From positions 682,001-746,000 of the forward strand of contig NZ_FOIS01000001.1 in the NCBI RefSeq assembly GCF_900110455.1: 64,000 bases of DNA, in the 5' to 3' direction. The stretch comes from Natrinema salifodinae (GTDB taxonomy: Archaea > Halobacteriota > Halobacteria > Halobacteriales > Natrialbaceae). The position numbers and the translations under genes are program-made. Below the pieces are notes generated by a model. That model was not told the DNA's origin. It searched no databases and saw nothing but the letters and a program-made list of their open reading frames with translations. Below, piece by piece: positions 16,328-25,605 of this stretch. Numbering within the stretch: the first letter of the stretch is position 1; the number at the start of each line of letters is the position of its first letter.

Positions 16328-17296
16328 TCACGCTCGACGCCAGGCGACGACGTCGGCCGCGGTCGTCCGTTCGAGGGTGCCGCGATCGACGTGGGCGTCG
16401 AGGTGACCCGACAGCGGGTACGCGAGATCGACGTCGAGCCCGTAGCTGCCGCGCCGGTCGACGACGGCGTCGATGGCCTCTTGGAGCGTGATCGTCCCGC
16501 GGTCGTCGACCAGGTCGAGCGCGAGCGCGTCGAGTTCCGACGCGAACGCCAGCGACTCGTCGACGAACGCCGTGACGTCGTCGCCCTCGAAGACCTCGTA
16601 GTGGGTCAGCGAGAGGATTTCCGGCGAGAGGGTTCGAAGCAGTTCGATCGTGTCCCGGTACTCGGGGTAGCGGTAGTACGGCGGCGGCTGGATGGAGTCG
16701 CCGTCGACGGTGAACACGCCGCGGCCGAAGATCGCGTCGCCGCCGAGTACGACGTCGTATTCGGGGTCGTAGAGCGCGAGGTGACCACGCGTGTGTCCGG
16801 GCGTGTGCAGGACCCGGAGGTCCCGGTCGGCGAGCGCCAGGCGCTCCCCGCCGCGGAGGCGGAGATCGATCCGTTCGTCGGGGCCCAGCATGCCGTCCAG
16901 CCACTCGCGGGTGGCCGCGTCGTAGCCGATGTCGTGGTCGGCCTCGAACATGCCGTAGCGCTCGCGCATGATTCGGTCGACGCTCTCCATCAAAGGGGCG
17001 TCTGCGTCGTGAGCCGCGAACGTGACACCAGGTGCGTGCTCGCGGAGTTCGCGGTTGCCGCCGTGGTGGTCGGCGTCGGCGTGCGTGATCACGGCCAGCG
17101 AGACGTCTTCGAGCGACCATCCCTGTGCTTCGAGGAACGGACGGTAGACGGTCGTCGGTGCGTCGACGACGCCGGGATCGACGATGATGGGGCCGTCGGC
17201 GCCCTCGAGGACGTGATAGCCGTGGAGCTTCTCGTCGATGACGGTCTCGACTCGGTAGATTCCGGGCGCTATCGTGTCAGTCTCTATCGCTCGCAT
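16328..17296 (-). CDS. MBL-fold metallo-hydrolase
   Basis: This 322-residue protein belongs to the metallo-beta-lactamase fold. The metal-binding loop reads THADADHHGG, so the usual H-x-H-x-D-H is H-x-D-x-D-H with an aspartate in the second position. Further ligands are visible in HTPGHTRGHLALY and GGDAIFG. The C-terminal quarter forms a helical domain like that of hydrolases with an added winged-helix tail. The substrate is unknown. Because it sits among pentose-oxidation genes, a lactone or thioester substrate is plausible, but there is no direct evidence. Confidence 0.85.
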   Translation of the reverse strand: MRAIETDTIAPGIYRVETVIDEKLHGYHVLEGADGPIIVDPGVVDAPTTVYRPFLEAQGWSLEDVSLAVITHADADHHGGNRELREHAPGVTFAAHDADAPLMESVDRIMRERYGMFEADHDIGYDAATREWLDGMLGPDERIDLRLRGGERLALADRDLRVLHTPGHTRGHLALYDPEYDVVLGGDAIFGRGVFTVDGDSIQPPPYYRYPEYRDTIELLRTLSPEILSLTHYEVFEGDDVTAFVDESLAFASELDALALDLVDDRGTITLQEAIDAVVDRRGSYGLDVDLAYPLSGHLDAHVDRGTLERTTAADVVAWRRA

Positions 17297-17392
17297 TCGT
17301 TCGATCGAATTTTCGTCGGAGCTACAAAAGCGTTCGTTCGAGCGGGGTGTCGGCCGTCGAGCGGTGACCGGCCGGCGGAACCGGGTAGCCGA

Positions 17393-18166
17393 TCAGAACG
17401 CGCTGTCCGCGAACCCGCCGTCGACCGTGAGGACCTCGCCGGTGACGAACGACGCCGCGTCGCTGGCGAGGTAGATCGCCGCGCCGACGATCTCCTCGCG
17501 CTCGGCGACCCGACTCAGCGGGGTCCGCTCGTCGATGCGCTGGCGCTTCTCGGTTCCCTCGGCGTACGTGTCCGCGTTCTGGGGCGTGATGACGAACCCG
17601 GGCGCGATCGCGTTGACCCTGATCTCCGGGGCCAGTTCCTTCGCAGACGCACGCGTGAATGCCTCGACGCCGCCCTTGGCCGCAGAATAGGCCGGCAGGT
17701 TCGCCATCGAGAGCCTGGCCGACAGCGAGGAGATGTTGATGATCGATCCGCCCTCCTCGATCGCCGGTGCGAACGCCTGGGTGACCCGGCGGACGCCGTC
17801 GAGGGCGACGTCGGTGACGAAGTCCCAGTCCTCCTCCGAAATGCCCTCGACGGTCGCCCGGGAGATGGCCCCCTGGGAGGCGACGACGATGTCGATCCCG
17901 CCAAGTTCGTCGACGGCCGTTTCACGAACCCGATCGAGCGAATCGTGCTCGGTGACGTCGCAGGTGACGCGTGCCGTGTCGACACCCCGGTCTTCGATCG
18001 CCGCCGCGGTCTCCTCGACTTTCGTCTCGTCGCGACTCGTCGCGACGACGTCGGCGCCCTCTTCCGCGAAGCCGAGAGCGATCGCCTGTCCGATGCCGCT
18101 GGTCCCGCCGATGACGACGGCGCGTTTGCCGTCGACGGTCACCGGGCTATGTCGGTAATCGACCAT
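17393..18166 (-). CDS. SDR-family oxidoreductase
   Basis: This 257-residue short-chain dehydrogenase has the cofactor motif GGTSGIGQAIA near residue 18, and the catalytic Ser-Tyr-Lys set appears in NISSLSARLSMANLPAYSAAKGG. The C-terminus VDGGFADSAF is typical of classical SDRs. I chose the ATG at 18166 because the domain begins within ten residues; a longer in-frame start at 18361 would add arginine-rich sequence and overlap the divergent dehydrogenase gene. It is probably a sugar or sugar-acid dehydrogenase. A similar SDR at 46430 shares much of its sequence. Confidence 0.86.
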   Translation of the reverse strand: MVDYRHSPVTVDGKRAVVIGGTSGIGQAIALGFAEEGADVVATSRDETKVEETAAAIEDRGVDTARVTCDVTEHDSLDRVRETAVDELGGIDIVVASQGAISRATVEGISEEDWDFVTDVALDGVRRVTQAFAPAIEEGGSIINISSLSARLSMANLPAYSAAKGGVEAFTRASAKELAPEIRVNAIAPGFVITPQNADTYAEGTEKRQRIDERTPLSRVAEREEIVGAAIYLASDAASFVTGEVLTVDGGFADSAF

Positions 18167-18320
18167 GCGGTGACCGAACTCGTCTATCCCTATTATGGTT
18201 TCCCTCCGTCGCGGTGCCGGGCGGTCGCAGGCGCGAGCGGCGATCCGTCGCCATCGACCGGCGGATCGGGTCGTCGTGAAACCCCACAGAATTATAACTA
18301 CCGGCGATCGATGCGGAACC

Positions 18321-19364
18321 ATGCGCGGACTTGCCAAGACCAGTCGTAGCCACGGAGCCATGGAACTCGTCGACCGCGAGCGGCCCGAGCCCGGACCCGA
18401 CGAGGCGCTGATCGAAGTCGACTACGCGGGCCTGTGCGGAAGCGACGCGGGGATCTACGAGTTCGAATCGGCGTTCGAGCGGATGGAGCTGCCGACCGTC
18501 ATCGGCCACGAGTACACCGGCCGGGTCGTCGAGACCGGCGACGACGTCACGAAGTTCTCTGTCGGCGACCGCGTCGTCGAACGGCCGATCCGGGGCTGTG
18601 GCGACTGCTACCAGTGCGAGATCGGCCAGGAGAACGTCTGCCAGAACGCCGTGATCACGGGCGTCGACCACGACGGCGCGTACGCAGGGCACATCGCCGT
18701 TCCCGAGACGGCACTCCATCCCGTCCCCGACGACGTCGACCCCAAACACGCCGCGCTCGTCGAACCGACGAGCATCGGCGCGCGGGCGGTCATCCAGAAC
18801 TCCCGCGTGAGCCCCGGCGACCACGTCATGGTCGCCGGCCCCGGCCCCATCGGTCAGCTCACGGCTCAGATCGCGCGGTCCCAGGGCGGCGAGGTCGTCG
18901 TCGCCGGCGTCGGACGAGACGCCGACTACCGGCTCCCGCTCGCCGAGGACCTCGGCTTCGAGACGATAAACGTCGCGGACGACGACCTCGACGCCAGGCG
19001 CGACGAACTGACCGACGGCATCGGCTACGACGTGGTCTTCGACACGACCGGCCACCCCTCGGGTCTGACGATGGCGGTCGACGAGGTCCGGAAGGGTGGG
19101 CAAATTGTCCTCGTCGGCCAGACCGGCGAGACCACGATGCCCTACTCTCCGCTCGTGCGCTCGGAGATCGACCTGCAGTGTTCCTACGCCTCGATGTACG
19201 AGGACTTCGAGCGCTCGCTGCGGCTGATCGCCTCCGGCGACGTCGACCACGCGACCTTTCTCGACGACCGGTTCAGCCTGCTCGAGGCCGACGACGCGTT
19301 CGAGACGTTCCTCGATGGCGGCACCTGTAAACCCGTCTTCGACATCTCGGTGCTGCGGAACTGA
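18321..19364 (+). CDS. Zinc-dependent sugar/polyol dehydrogenase (MDR family)
   Basis: This 347-residue medium-chain dehydrogenase resembles threonine, sorbitol and galactitol dehydrogenases. The catalytic zinc site is seen in AGLCGSDAGIY and GHEYTGRVVETG, the structural zinc loop is complete (CGDCYQCEIGQENVC), and the NAD(P) site is AGPGPIGQLTAQIA. The ATG at 18321 was chosen because the conserved N-terminus starts directly after it and a TATA-like AATTATAA lies about 28 nt upstream. It is divergent from the SDR gene and precedes the dehydratase on the same strand, which suggests a role in oxidation of a sugar in the same pathway. Confidence 0.88.
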   Translation: MRGLAKTSRSHGAMELVDRERPEPGPDEALIEVDYAGLCGSDAGIYEFESAFERMELPTVIGHEYTGRVVETGDDVTKFSVGDRVVERPIRGCGDCYQCEIGQENVCQNAVITGVDHDGAYAGHIAVPETALHPVPDDVDPKHAALVEPTSIGARAVIQNSRVSPGDHVMVAGPGPIGQLTAQIARSQGGEVVVAGVGRDADYRLPLAEDLGFETINVADDDLDARRDELTDGIGYDVVFDTTGHPSGLTMAVDEVRKGGQIVLVGQTGETTMPYSPLVRSEIDLQCSYASMYEDFERSLRLIASGDVDHATFLDDRFSLLEADDAFETFLDGGTCKPVFDISVLRN

Positions 19365-19466
19365 CGCGCCTACCGCGAGTCCGATCGGCTTCACGGCAAT
19401 CGGATCGGAACAGGTCACGCGTCAGACAGAAGTTTTAGTAGTGACTGTCGTAATTCACGAACGTCG

Positions 19467-20696
19467 ATGGACTACAGACAGCTGTCCGACCCGAACGCAG
19501 AGTATACGATGCGCGACCTCTCCGCGGAGACGATGGGGGTTTCCAACTCCCGCGGGCCGCGCGACGTGAAGATCACCGACGTCCAGACGACGATCGTCGA
19601 CGGCAACTACCCGTGGACCCTCGTCCGCGTCTACACCGATGCCGGGATCGTCGGCAACGGCGAATCCTACTGGGGCGCCGGCGAACAGGAGATCATCGAG
19701 CGGATGGCCCCCTTCATCGAGGGCGAGAACCCGCTGGACATCGACCGGCTCTACGAGCACCTGGTCCAGAAGCTCTCGGGCGAGGGCTCGATCTCAGGGA
19801 AGGCGATCTCCGCGATCTCCGGGATCGAACTCGCGCTCCACGACGTCGCGGGCAAGATCCTGGAGGTCCCGGCCTACCAGCTACTGGGCGGCAAGTACCG
19901 CGACGAGATGCGGATCTACTGCGACTGCCACACCGAGGAGGAGGCCGACCCCGACGCCTGCGCCGACGAGGCAGAACGCGTCGTCGGGGACCTGGGCTAC
20001 GACGCCTTGAAGTTCGATCTCGACGTCCCTTCGGGTCACGAGAAAGACCGCGCGAACCGCCATCTCCGGAACCCCGAAATCGAGCACAAGGCCGAAATCG
20101 TCGAGAAAGTTACCGAGCGCGTCGGCGACCGCGCCGACGTCGCCTTCGACTGCCACTGGTCGTTCAGCGCCGGCAGCGCACACCGCTTAGCCGAACGGCT
20201 CGAAGAGTACGACGTCTGGTGGCTCGAAGACCCGATCCCGCCGGAGAACCACGACGTCCAGGCGGAGGTCACCAAGCGGACCTCGACGCCGATCACCGTC
20301 GGCGAGAACGTCTACCGCGATCACGGCAACCGCCGGCTGCTCGAGGAGCAGGCCGTCGACATCGTCGCGCCGGACGTTCCCCGCGTCGGCGGCATGCGCC
20401 AGACCCGGAAGGTCGCGGACCTCGCCGACCTGTACTACGTACCGGTCGCGATGCACAACGTGTCCTCGCCGATCGGCACGATGGCCAGCATTCACGTCGG
20501 CGCGGCGATCCCCAACTCCCTGGCCGTCGAGTACCACTCCTACGAACTCGGCTGGTGGTCGGACCTGATCGAGGAGGACATCATTCACGAGGGGTACGCC
20601 GAAGTACCGGAGAAGCCGGGGCTCGGCGTGACGCTCGACCTCGACGCCGTCGAGGAGCACTTGGCTGACGGTGAGACGTTGTTCGACGAAGCGTGA
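19467..20696 (+). CDS. xacD: Xylonate/arabinonate dehydratase (enolase superfamily)
   Basis: This 409-residue enolase-superfamily enzyme removes water from a pentonate to give 2-keto-3-deoxypentonate. The metal ligands are Asp228, Glu254 and Glu280, spaced 26 and 26 as in galactonate dehydratase, with catalytic-type His230 and His330 exactly 100 residues apart as in that enzyme. The N-terminus (LSDPNAEYTMRDLSAETMG) and the FDEA end match my memory of the Haloferax volcanii xylonate/arabinonate dehydratase XacD. It precedes the sugar ABC transporter on the same strand. A galactonate or gluconate specificity cannot be excluded from sequence alone. Confidence 0.8.
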   Translation: MDYRQLSDPNAEYTMRDLSAETMGVSNSRGPRDVKITDVQTTIVDGNYPWTLVRVYTDAGIVGNGESYWGAGEQEIIERMAPFIEGENPLDIDRLYEHLVQKLSGEGSISGKAISAISGIELALHDVAGKILEVPAYQLLGGKYRDEMRIYCDCHTEEEADPDACADEAERVVGDLGYDALKFDLDVPSGHEKDRANRHLRNPEIEHKAEIVEKVTERVGDRADVAFDCHWSFSAGSAHRLAERLEEYDVWWLEDPIPPENHDVQAEVTKRTSTPITVGENVYRDHGNRRLLEEQAVDIVAPDVPRVGGMRQTRKVADLADLYYVPVAMHNVSSPIGTMASIHVGAAIPNSLAVEYHSYELGWWSDLIEEDIIHEGYAEVPEKPGLGVTLDLDAVEEHLADGETLFDEA

Positions 20697-20850
20697 GCGA
20701 CGTCGAACTCACGGAGCTTCGATCTGGGTTGTTCGATGAGGCGTAAGCTGATATCGAGCCCGCAAATCCCCGATTTGCGTCGTTTGACGAAGCGTGAGCG
20801 AAGTCGAATTCGCGGAGTGCCGCTCCGGGTCGTTCGATGAAGTATCGCTT
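20681..20850. repeat. Four imperfect 50-bp tandem copies of the dehydratase gene's 3' end
   Basis: Copies begin at 20681, 20731, 20782 and 20832, with spacings 50, 51 and 50 bp. Each starts with a version of GTTCGACGAAGCGTGAGC. The first copy contains the last codons and stop of the xylonate dehydratase gene; copies two and three repeat a Phe-Asp-Glu-Ala-stop frame (copy two with TAA), and copy four is truncated at its end. The array lies between the dehydratase and the ABC transporter operon. Confidence 0.75.
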
Positions 20851-21163
20851 CATCGGGCTCGCGGATCGGACCGCTGTGTCGATCGACGCGGCGCGAGACG
20901 CGACGCGTTCCGACGCGTGAACGGATCGCGACGGGATCCGGTCGGTCACCGGTTCCGGTGACGGACTGCCGTACCCGCGACGGACGTACCGCCTTCGAGA
21001 GCATCCGTCCCACCTTTCTATTCGGTAGCGGTATCGCCTGCGCCCGGAGGGAATCGCGAGCCGGACCACGGCTCCAAGCGATGCGTTCGGCGCCAGCATC
21101 GACAACGTGTAGCTGACTTGTACCGGTAGTTTTATAATTATATACGCTTGTTTTCCAATTAGT
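20851..21163. other. Intergenic region before the sugar ABC transporter
   Basis: No gene is supported here. The right end holds the transporter promoter: an 8-bp palindrome TACCGGTA at 21121-21128, directly followed by the TATA-like TTTATAATTA at 21131-21140. Confidence 0.5.
21121..21140 (+). promoter_or_regulatory. Transporter promoter with palindromic element
   Basis: TTTATAATTA (21131-21140) is centred about 28 nt before the ATG at 21164, consistent with a leaderless transcript. The palindrome TACCGGTA immediately upstream overlaps the expected BRE position and could be an operator. Confidence 0.5.
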
Positions 21164-22468
21164 ATGGTTAACAATAACACGGCTGACAATGGTATGGGGA
21201 GACGGACGTATCTCGGTGGCGTCGCGGCGAGCGCCGCGCTCGGCCTGGCCGGCTGTGTCGGGGATGGGGGAAGCGACTCCGGCGAACTCGAGGTGTTGCA
21301 CGGCTGGACCGGGGGTGACGGGGCGGACGCCGTCGACGCGCTCACCACTGCCTTCGAGGAGGAACATTCCGACGTCGAGTCGAACTTCCAGCCCGTCGGT
21401 GGCGACGGGAACGTCGAACTGAACACGAAGATTCTCCAGCGATTGACCAACTCCAATCCCATGAGTTCCTTCGCGAACTGGCCGGGGAACAACCTCGAGC
21501 GATACCGGGGCGGCCTGATGGACCTCGAAGAGGACGTCTGGGAGGCGGAAGGGTACAAGGAGAGCATACAGGATCGAGCGATCGATTACTGTACGTTCAA
21601 CGATAAGATGCCGGCGGTCCCGCTCGGGTCCCACCGGATGAACAACCTCTTTTATAACACGACCGCGTTCGAGGAGGCCGGCGTCGACGCCGAGAGCCTC
21701 GATAGCGTGTCGGACTTCCTCGACGCGCTCGACACAATCGATCGAGAGACCGATTACACGCCCTTCGCACACGGGATGCGCGCGCCGTTTCTCGGCCTGC
21801 AGACGTGGGCCCAGATCCTCACGAGTCAGAGCGGCGTCGACGCGTACATGGACTTCATCGAGGGCAACGGCGACAGGGACGCGATAATCGACGCGCTCGA
21901 AACGCTCCGAGAAATTCAGGAAAACTACATCAACGCCGACGCGTCCTCGATCGGGTACACGACAGCCGCCCAGAAGATCATCGGCGACGCGGACGAGCCG
22001 AGCGACGCCGCGTGTATCCACGGCGGCAACTGGCTCTACGGAATGTTCCGCGGCGACGACAGCTTCAACTACGGCGAAGAGTGGAACTGGGCCCCCTTCC
22101 CCGGCACCGAGGGGATCTACTTCTACCACATCGACGCGTTCGTCGCACCCGGAAGCAACCCGAGTCGGGAGCAGACGATCACCTGGCAGAAGTTCGTCGG
22201 CACGAAGACGGCGCAGATCGAGTTCAACAATCTCAAAGGCTCGGTTCCGCTCCGAACTGATATCGACCCCGGCGAACTGACGGACTTTCTGGCGATGACC
22301 TACGAGGACCTGACCGACTCCGAAGCGTATCCCCCGACGATCGCCCACGGGCTCGCCGTCGAACCCGAGGCCATGAACGACTGCAAGAGCGCCATCGGGA
22401 ACCACTTCATGGGTCCGTATGACGCCGAAGCGGCGGCTGACGGACTGCTCGATGCCGTTTCCCAGTGA
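21164..22468 (+). CDS. Sugar ABC transporter substrate-binding lipoprotein (XacG-like)
   Basis: This 434-residue solute-binding protein is of the family 1 (maltose/sugar) type. The N-terminus has a twin-arginine GRRTYLGG, a short hydrophobic stretch and a lipobox GLAGC, so it is exported folded by Tat and anchored by lipid at Cys near residue 31. The mature region begins acidic (VGDGGSDSGELEVLHGWTGG). The operon order of one binding protein, two permeases and two ATPases is that of the Haloferax XacGHIJK xylose/arabinose importer. The neighbouring pentose genes support that substrate. Confidence 0.88.
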   Translation: MVNNNTADNGMGRRTYLGGVAASAALGLAGCVGDGGSDSGELEVLHGWTGGDGADAVDALTTAFEEEHSDVESNFQPVGGDGNVELNTKILQRLTNSNPMSSFANWPGNNLERYRGGLMDLEEDVWEAEGYKESIQDRAIDYCTFNDKMPAVPLGSHRMNNLFYNTTAFEEAGVDAESLDSVSDFLDALDTIDRETDYTPFAHGMRAPFLGLQTWAQILTSQSGVDAYMDFIEGNGDRDAIIDALETLREIQENYINADASSIGYTTAAQKIIGDADEPSDAACIHGGNWLYGMFRGDDSFNYGEEWNWAPFPGTEGIYFYHIDAFVAPGSNPSREQTITWQKFVGTKTAQIEFNNLKGSVPLRTDIDPGELTDFLAMTYEDLTDSEAYPPTIAHGLAVEPEAMNDCKSAIGNHFMGPYDAEAAADGLLDAVSQ

Positions 22469-22553
22469 TGGGCCATACTCGACTTCCGTCTCCACCCGGA
22501 CCCCGACCGGATACCGCGCTATCATAACTCAATTTTTATTACGGTCGGAAGTA

Positions 22554-23519
22554 ATGGCTAGCCCGATGGCAACGCGCGACAAGACAGAACCGACGGCAGT
22601 ACCGACGGAGGAGGTGGTAGACTGGAAGACGAAGCTCAGGTACTTCCTGAACAGCGACTTCGTCCGGTCGTCACCGTACTGGGGGATTCCCTTCATACTG
22701 ATGGGAATCGCCGTCTACGGAGGAATCGGCTACAATATCGCGATCTCGTTTACCGATTACGCGGGAATCGGTCAACCGACGTTCTCCAGCTTCGACCTCG
22801 AGATGTACCGGGAAGCGCTCGCGAGCGAGGCGTTCCGCGAGGCTGCATTCAACAACTTCGTCCTGCTCATCGCCTTCACGACGATCTCGCTGGCGCTGGG
22901 GCTGTTCCTCGCGATCTTGCTCGATCACGGGATCCGATACAAGGACAAGATCCAGACGATCTATCTCCTTCCGATGGCCCTCTCGTTCGTCGTCACGGCC
23001 CAGCTCTGGCTGTGGATGTTCAATCCCGAAAGCGGCGTCCTGACGGTCATCGTGACGACGCTCGGCTTCGAACCGATCGACTGGCTCGGCAACCCGCGGC
23101 TCGCCCTGCCGGCGGTCATCTTCGCGCTCGTCTGGCAGTTCAGCGGGTACGCGATGGTCGTCTACCTCGCGGGCCTCCAGTCGATCCCCGCTGACCAGTT
23201 CGAAGCGGCGAACGTCGACGGCGCGAGCACGATCCGGACCTACCTCCGGATCATCGTGCCACAACTCAAGGAGTCGTCGGTCAGCGCGGCCGTCGTCCTG
23301 ATGGTATTCGCGCTCAAGGCCTTTACCTTCCTCTACTCGCTGGTCGGCCAGTACCGGCCGCCCAACGGGACCGACATTCTGGCCACGCTGATGGTTCGCC
23401 AGGCGTTCAAGTTCGGAAAGTGGGCCTACGGGGCCGCGATCGCGACGATGTTGCTATTGCTCGCGCTGAGCGTCATCGCGCCGTACCTCGCGTACCAACA
23501 CCGTCAGGGGAGCCTCTAA
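22554..23519 (+). CDS. Sugar ABC transporter permease, MalF type (XacH-like)
   Basis: This 321-residue protein has six predicted membrane helices and the binding-protein-dependent permease loop EAANVDGASTIRTYLRIIVPQL near residue 230, which contacts the ATPase. The start at 22554 was chosen because the first helix follows some 40 residues later as usual; an upstream in-frame start at 22419 would overlap the end of the binding-protein gene and add a basic, low-quality stretch. It is followed by the second permease after a single base. Confidence 0.87.
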   Translation: MASPMATRDKTEPTAVPTEEVVDWKTKLRYFLNSDFVRSSPYWGIPFILMGIAVYGGIGYNIAISFTDYAGIGQPTFSSFDLEMYREALASEAFREAAFNNFVLLIAFTTISLALGLFLAILLDHGIRYKDKIQTIYLLPMALSFVVTAQLWLWMFNPESGVLTVIVTTLGFEPIDWLGNPRLALPAVIFALVWQFSGYAMVVYLAGLQSIPADQFEAANVDGASTIRTYLRIIVPQLKESSVSAAVVLMVFALKAFTFLYSLVGQYRPPNGTDILATLMVRQAFKFGKWAYGAAIATMLLLLALSVIAPYLAYQHRQGSL

Positions 23520-23520
23520 C

Positions 23521-24453
23521 ATGTCACAGTCAACCTCCAGATCACCAATCGACGTCGAATCGCTCGTCGAGGACTTCAATTACAGGCGAGTCGGGCAGTA
23601 CGCGCTGGTCGTGCTCTTCCTGGGTTTCTTCCTCGTGCCGCTCGAGACGGGTATCATGACGGCCCTGAAGACGAATTCGGCCGTCGCGCGGTCGCTGCCG
23701 TTCGCACCGCCCGTCGGGGACGGGTTCACGCTGGCGAACCTCGAGTACGCGTTCAATCAGCTCACGCGCGCGTTCGTAAACTCGCTGCTCATGGCGGTCC
23801 CGGCGACGATCCTCAACGTTCTGCTCGCGAGCATGGCCGCCTACGGGCTCACGATGGTCTCTTGGCGCGGTCAGCTGGCGGTGCTGTCGTTGTTCCTGGT
23901 CGGTGTCTTCGTCCCCTACCAGGCCGTGCTGGTACCGCTGGCACAGTTTTGGAACAATATCTTCCCGTTGGCACGGATGCTGGAGCCGCTGTTCGCGGCC
24001 GTCCCGCTGTTGCAGGGCGAGCACTCGCGGCTGGTACCGCTGATCATCACGCACGTCGCGTACGGGATTCCGATCTGTACGGTCCTCTTTCGATCGTACT
24101 ACAAGGGCATGCCCAACTCGCTGGTGGAGGCGGCCAAGATCGACGGCGCGAGCATCACGAAGATCTACCGGCGTATCGTCCTGCCGCTGTCGCTGCCGAT
24201 GTTCGGCGTCGTGTTCATCTACCAGTTCACCCAGATCTACAACGAGTTCCTGTTCTCGTTCACCCTCATTCCGGGCGCCGGTCACTCGGCGGCGCCGGTG
24301 ACGCTGATCCTCCCGGCGATCGGCGCTTCGACCGAGGGGATCGACTTCGGGATCCGAATGTCCGCGGCGTTCCTCGCGGCGCTGCCGACGATCATCCTCT
24401 ACGTCGCGTTTGCAGAACAGTTCGCGAAAGGACTGCGCACGGAGAGTGGATAA
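23521..24453 (+). CDS. Sugar ABC transporter permease, MalG type (XacI-like)
   Basis: This 310-residue protein has six predicted helices and the permease loop EAAKIDGASITKIYRRIVLPLSLP near residue 205. It pairs with the preceding permease to form the membrane channel. The next gene, an ATPase, starts three nucleotides after its stop, so the operon is compact and translationally linked. Confidence 0.88.
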   Translation: MSQSTSRSPIDVESLVEDFNYRRVGQYALVVLFLGFFLVPLETGIMTALKTNSAVARSLPFAPPVGDGFTLANLEYAFNQLTRAFVNSLLMAVPATILNVLLASMAAYGLTMVSWRGQLAVLSLFLVGVFVPYQAVLVPLAQFWNNIFPLARMLEPLFAAVPLLQGEHSRLVPLIITHVAYGIPICTVLFRSYYKGMPNSLVEAAKIDGASITKIYRRIVLPLSLPMFGVVFIYQFTQIYNEFLFSFTLIPGAGHSAAPVTLILPAIGASTEGIDFGIRMSAAFLAALPTIILYVAFAEQFAKGLRTESG

Positions 24454-24456
24454 CTG

Positions 24457-25599
24457 ATGGGACGCATTCAACTCGATCATCTGACGAAACGATTCGGAGA
24501 CACGGTCGCCGTCGAGGACGTAACTCTCGACATCGAGGACGGCGAGTTCCTCGTTCTGGTCGGCCCCTCCGGGTGCGGGAAGTCGACGACGCTGCGGATG
24601 GTCGCCGGCCTCGAGACGCCGTCCGAAGGCAACCTCTACATCGACGGCGCCCACATGAACTACCGCGTGCCCCAGAACCGGGACATCGCGATGGTCTTCC
24701 AGGACTACGCGCTGTACCCGCACATGACCGTTCGGGAGAACATCCGGTTCGGGCTCGAAGAGGAGGCCGAGTACACCGCCGCGGAGATGGACGATCGCGT
24801 CGCGGCGGTCGCCGCCGACCTCGGAATCGACGACCTGCTCGACCGCAAGCCAGGCGAACTCTCGGGCGGCCAGCAACAGCGGGTCGCGCTGGGTCGGGCG
24901 ATCGTCCGCGATCCGGAGGTCTTCCTGATGGACGAACCGCTGGCCAACTTGGACGCGAAGCTTCGGTCCCAGATGCGGACCGAGCTCCAGCAGCTCCAGT
25001 CGGACCTCGGCGTGACGACCGTCTACGTCACGCACAACCAGACGGAGGCGATGACGATGGGCGACCGGATCGTCGTGTTGAACGACGGGCACCTGCAGCA
25101 GGTCGGCGAACCGCTGGAACTCTACCACGAGCCGGCCAACCGATTCGTCGCGGGGTTCATCGGCGAGCCGATGATGAACTTCCTCCGGGGGCGCAACGAC
25201 GACGGCGCCTTCGTCGGCGACTACCTCGAGTACCCGTTCGACGAGCGGCTCGCCGACGCCGTCGGCGACGCCGACGAACTCGTGCTCGGGGTCCGCCCCG
25301 AGGCCGTCGACGTGCGGCGGGCCGAGGCTGCCGGGTCGGCGCTCGGGCCTCACGAGTTCCGGATGCGGGTGACGGTCACCGAGACGCACGGCGACCAGAA
25401 CGTGGTGTCGCTTACGGCCGACGAGGAGACGGACCACGACGCCCTACGGGCGGTGACCGACGGGATGCACGTCGTCGACCAGTCCGACTCGGTCGTGGTC
25501 TCCATCGTCCCCGACGCGGTCCACGTCTTCGACGGCGCGACCGGCGACGCGTTGTGCAACCGACGGCTCGAAACCGAACGCAAACTCACGACGGTGTAA
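24457..25599 (+). CDS. Sugar ABC transporter ATP-binding protein, first copy (XacJ-like)
   Basis: This 380-residue ATPase is of the MalK/MsmX/UgpC group. Walker A is GPSGCGKSTT, the signature is LSGGQQQR, Walker B is VFLMDEPLANLD, and the C-terminal 140 residues form the OB-like regulatory domain. The switch residue region reads YVTHNQTEAMTMGDR, with Asn after the switch His where the second copy has Asp (HDQTEA). It is one of two adjacent ATPase genes in the operon, so the transporter may use a heterodimer or alternative subunits. Confidence 0.9.
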   Translation: MGRIQLDHLTKRFGDTVAVEDVTLDIEDGEFLVLVGPSGCGKSTTLRMVAGLETPSEGNLYIDGAHMNYRVPQNRDIAMVFQDYALYPHMTVRENIRFGLEEEAEYTAAEMDDRVAAVAADLGIDDLLDRKPGELSGGQQQRVALGRAIVRDPEVFLMDEPLANLDAKLRSQMRTELQQLQSDLGVTTVYVTHNQTEAMTMGDRIVVLNDGHLQQVGEPLELYHEPANRFVAGFIGEPMMNFLRGRNDDGAFVGDYLEYPFDERLADAVGDADELVLGVRPEAVDVRRAEAAGSALGPHEFRMRVTVTETHGDQNVVSLTADEETDHDALRAVTDGMHVVDQSDSVVVSIVPDAVHVFDGATGDALCNRRLETERKLTTV

Positions 25600-25605
25600 T
25601 CGCAT

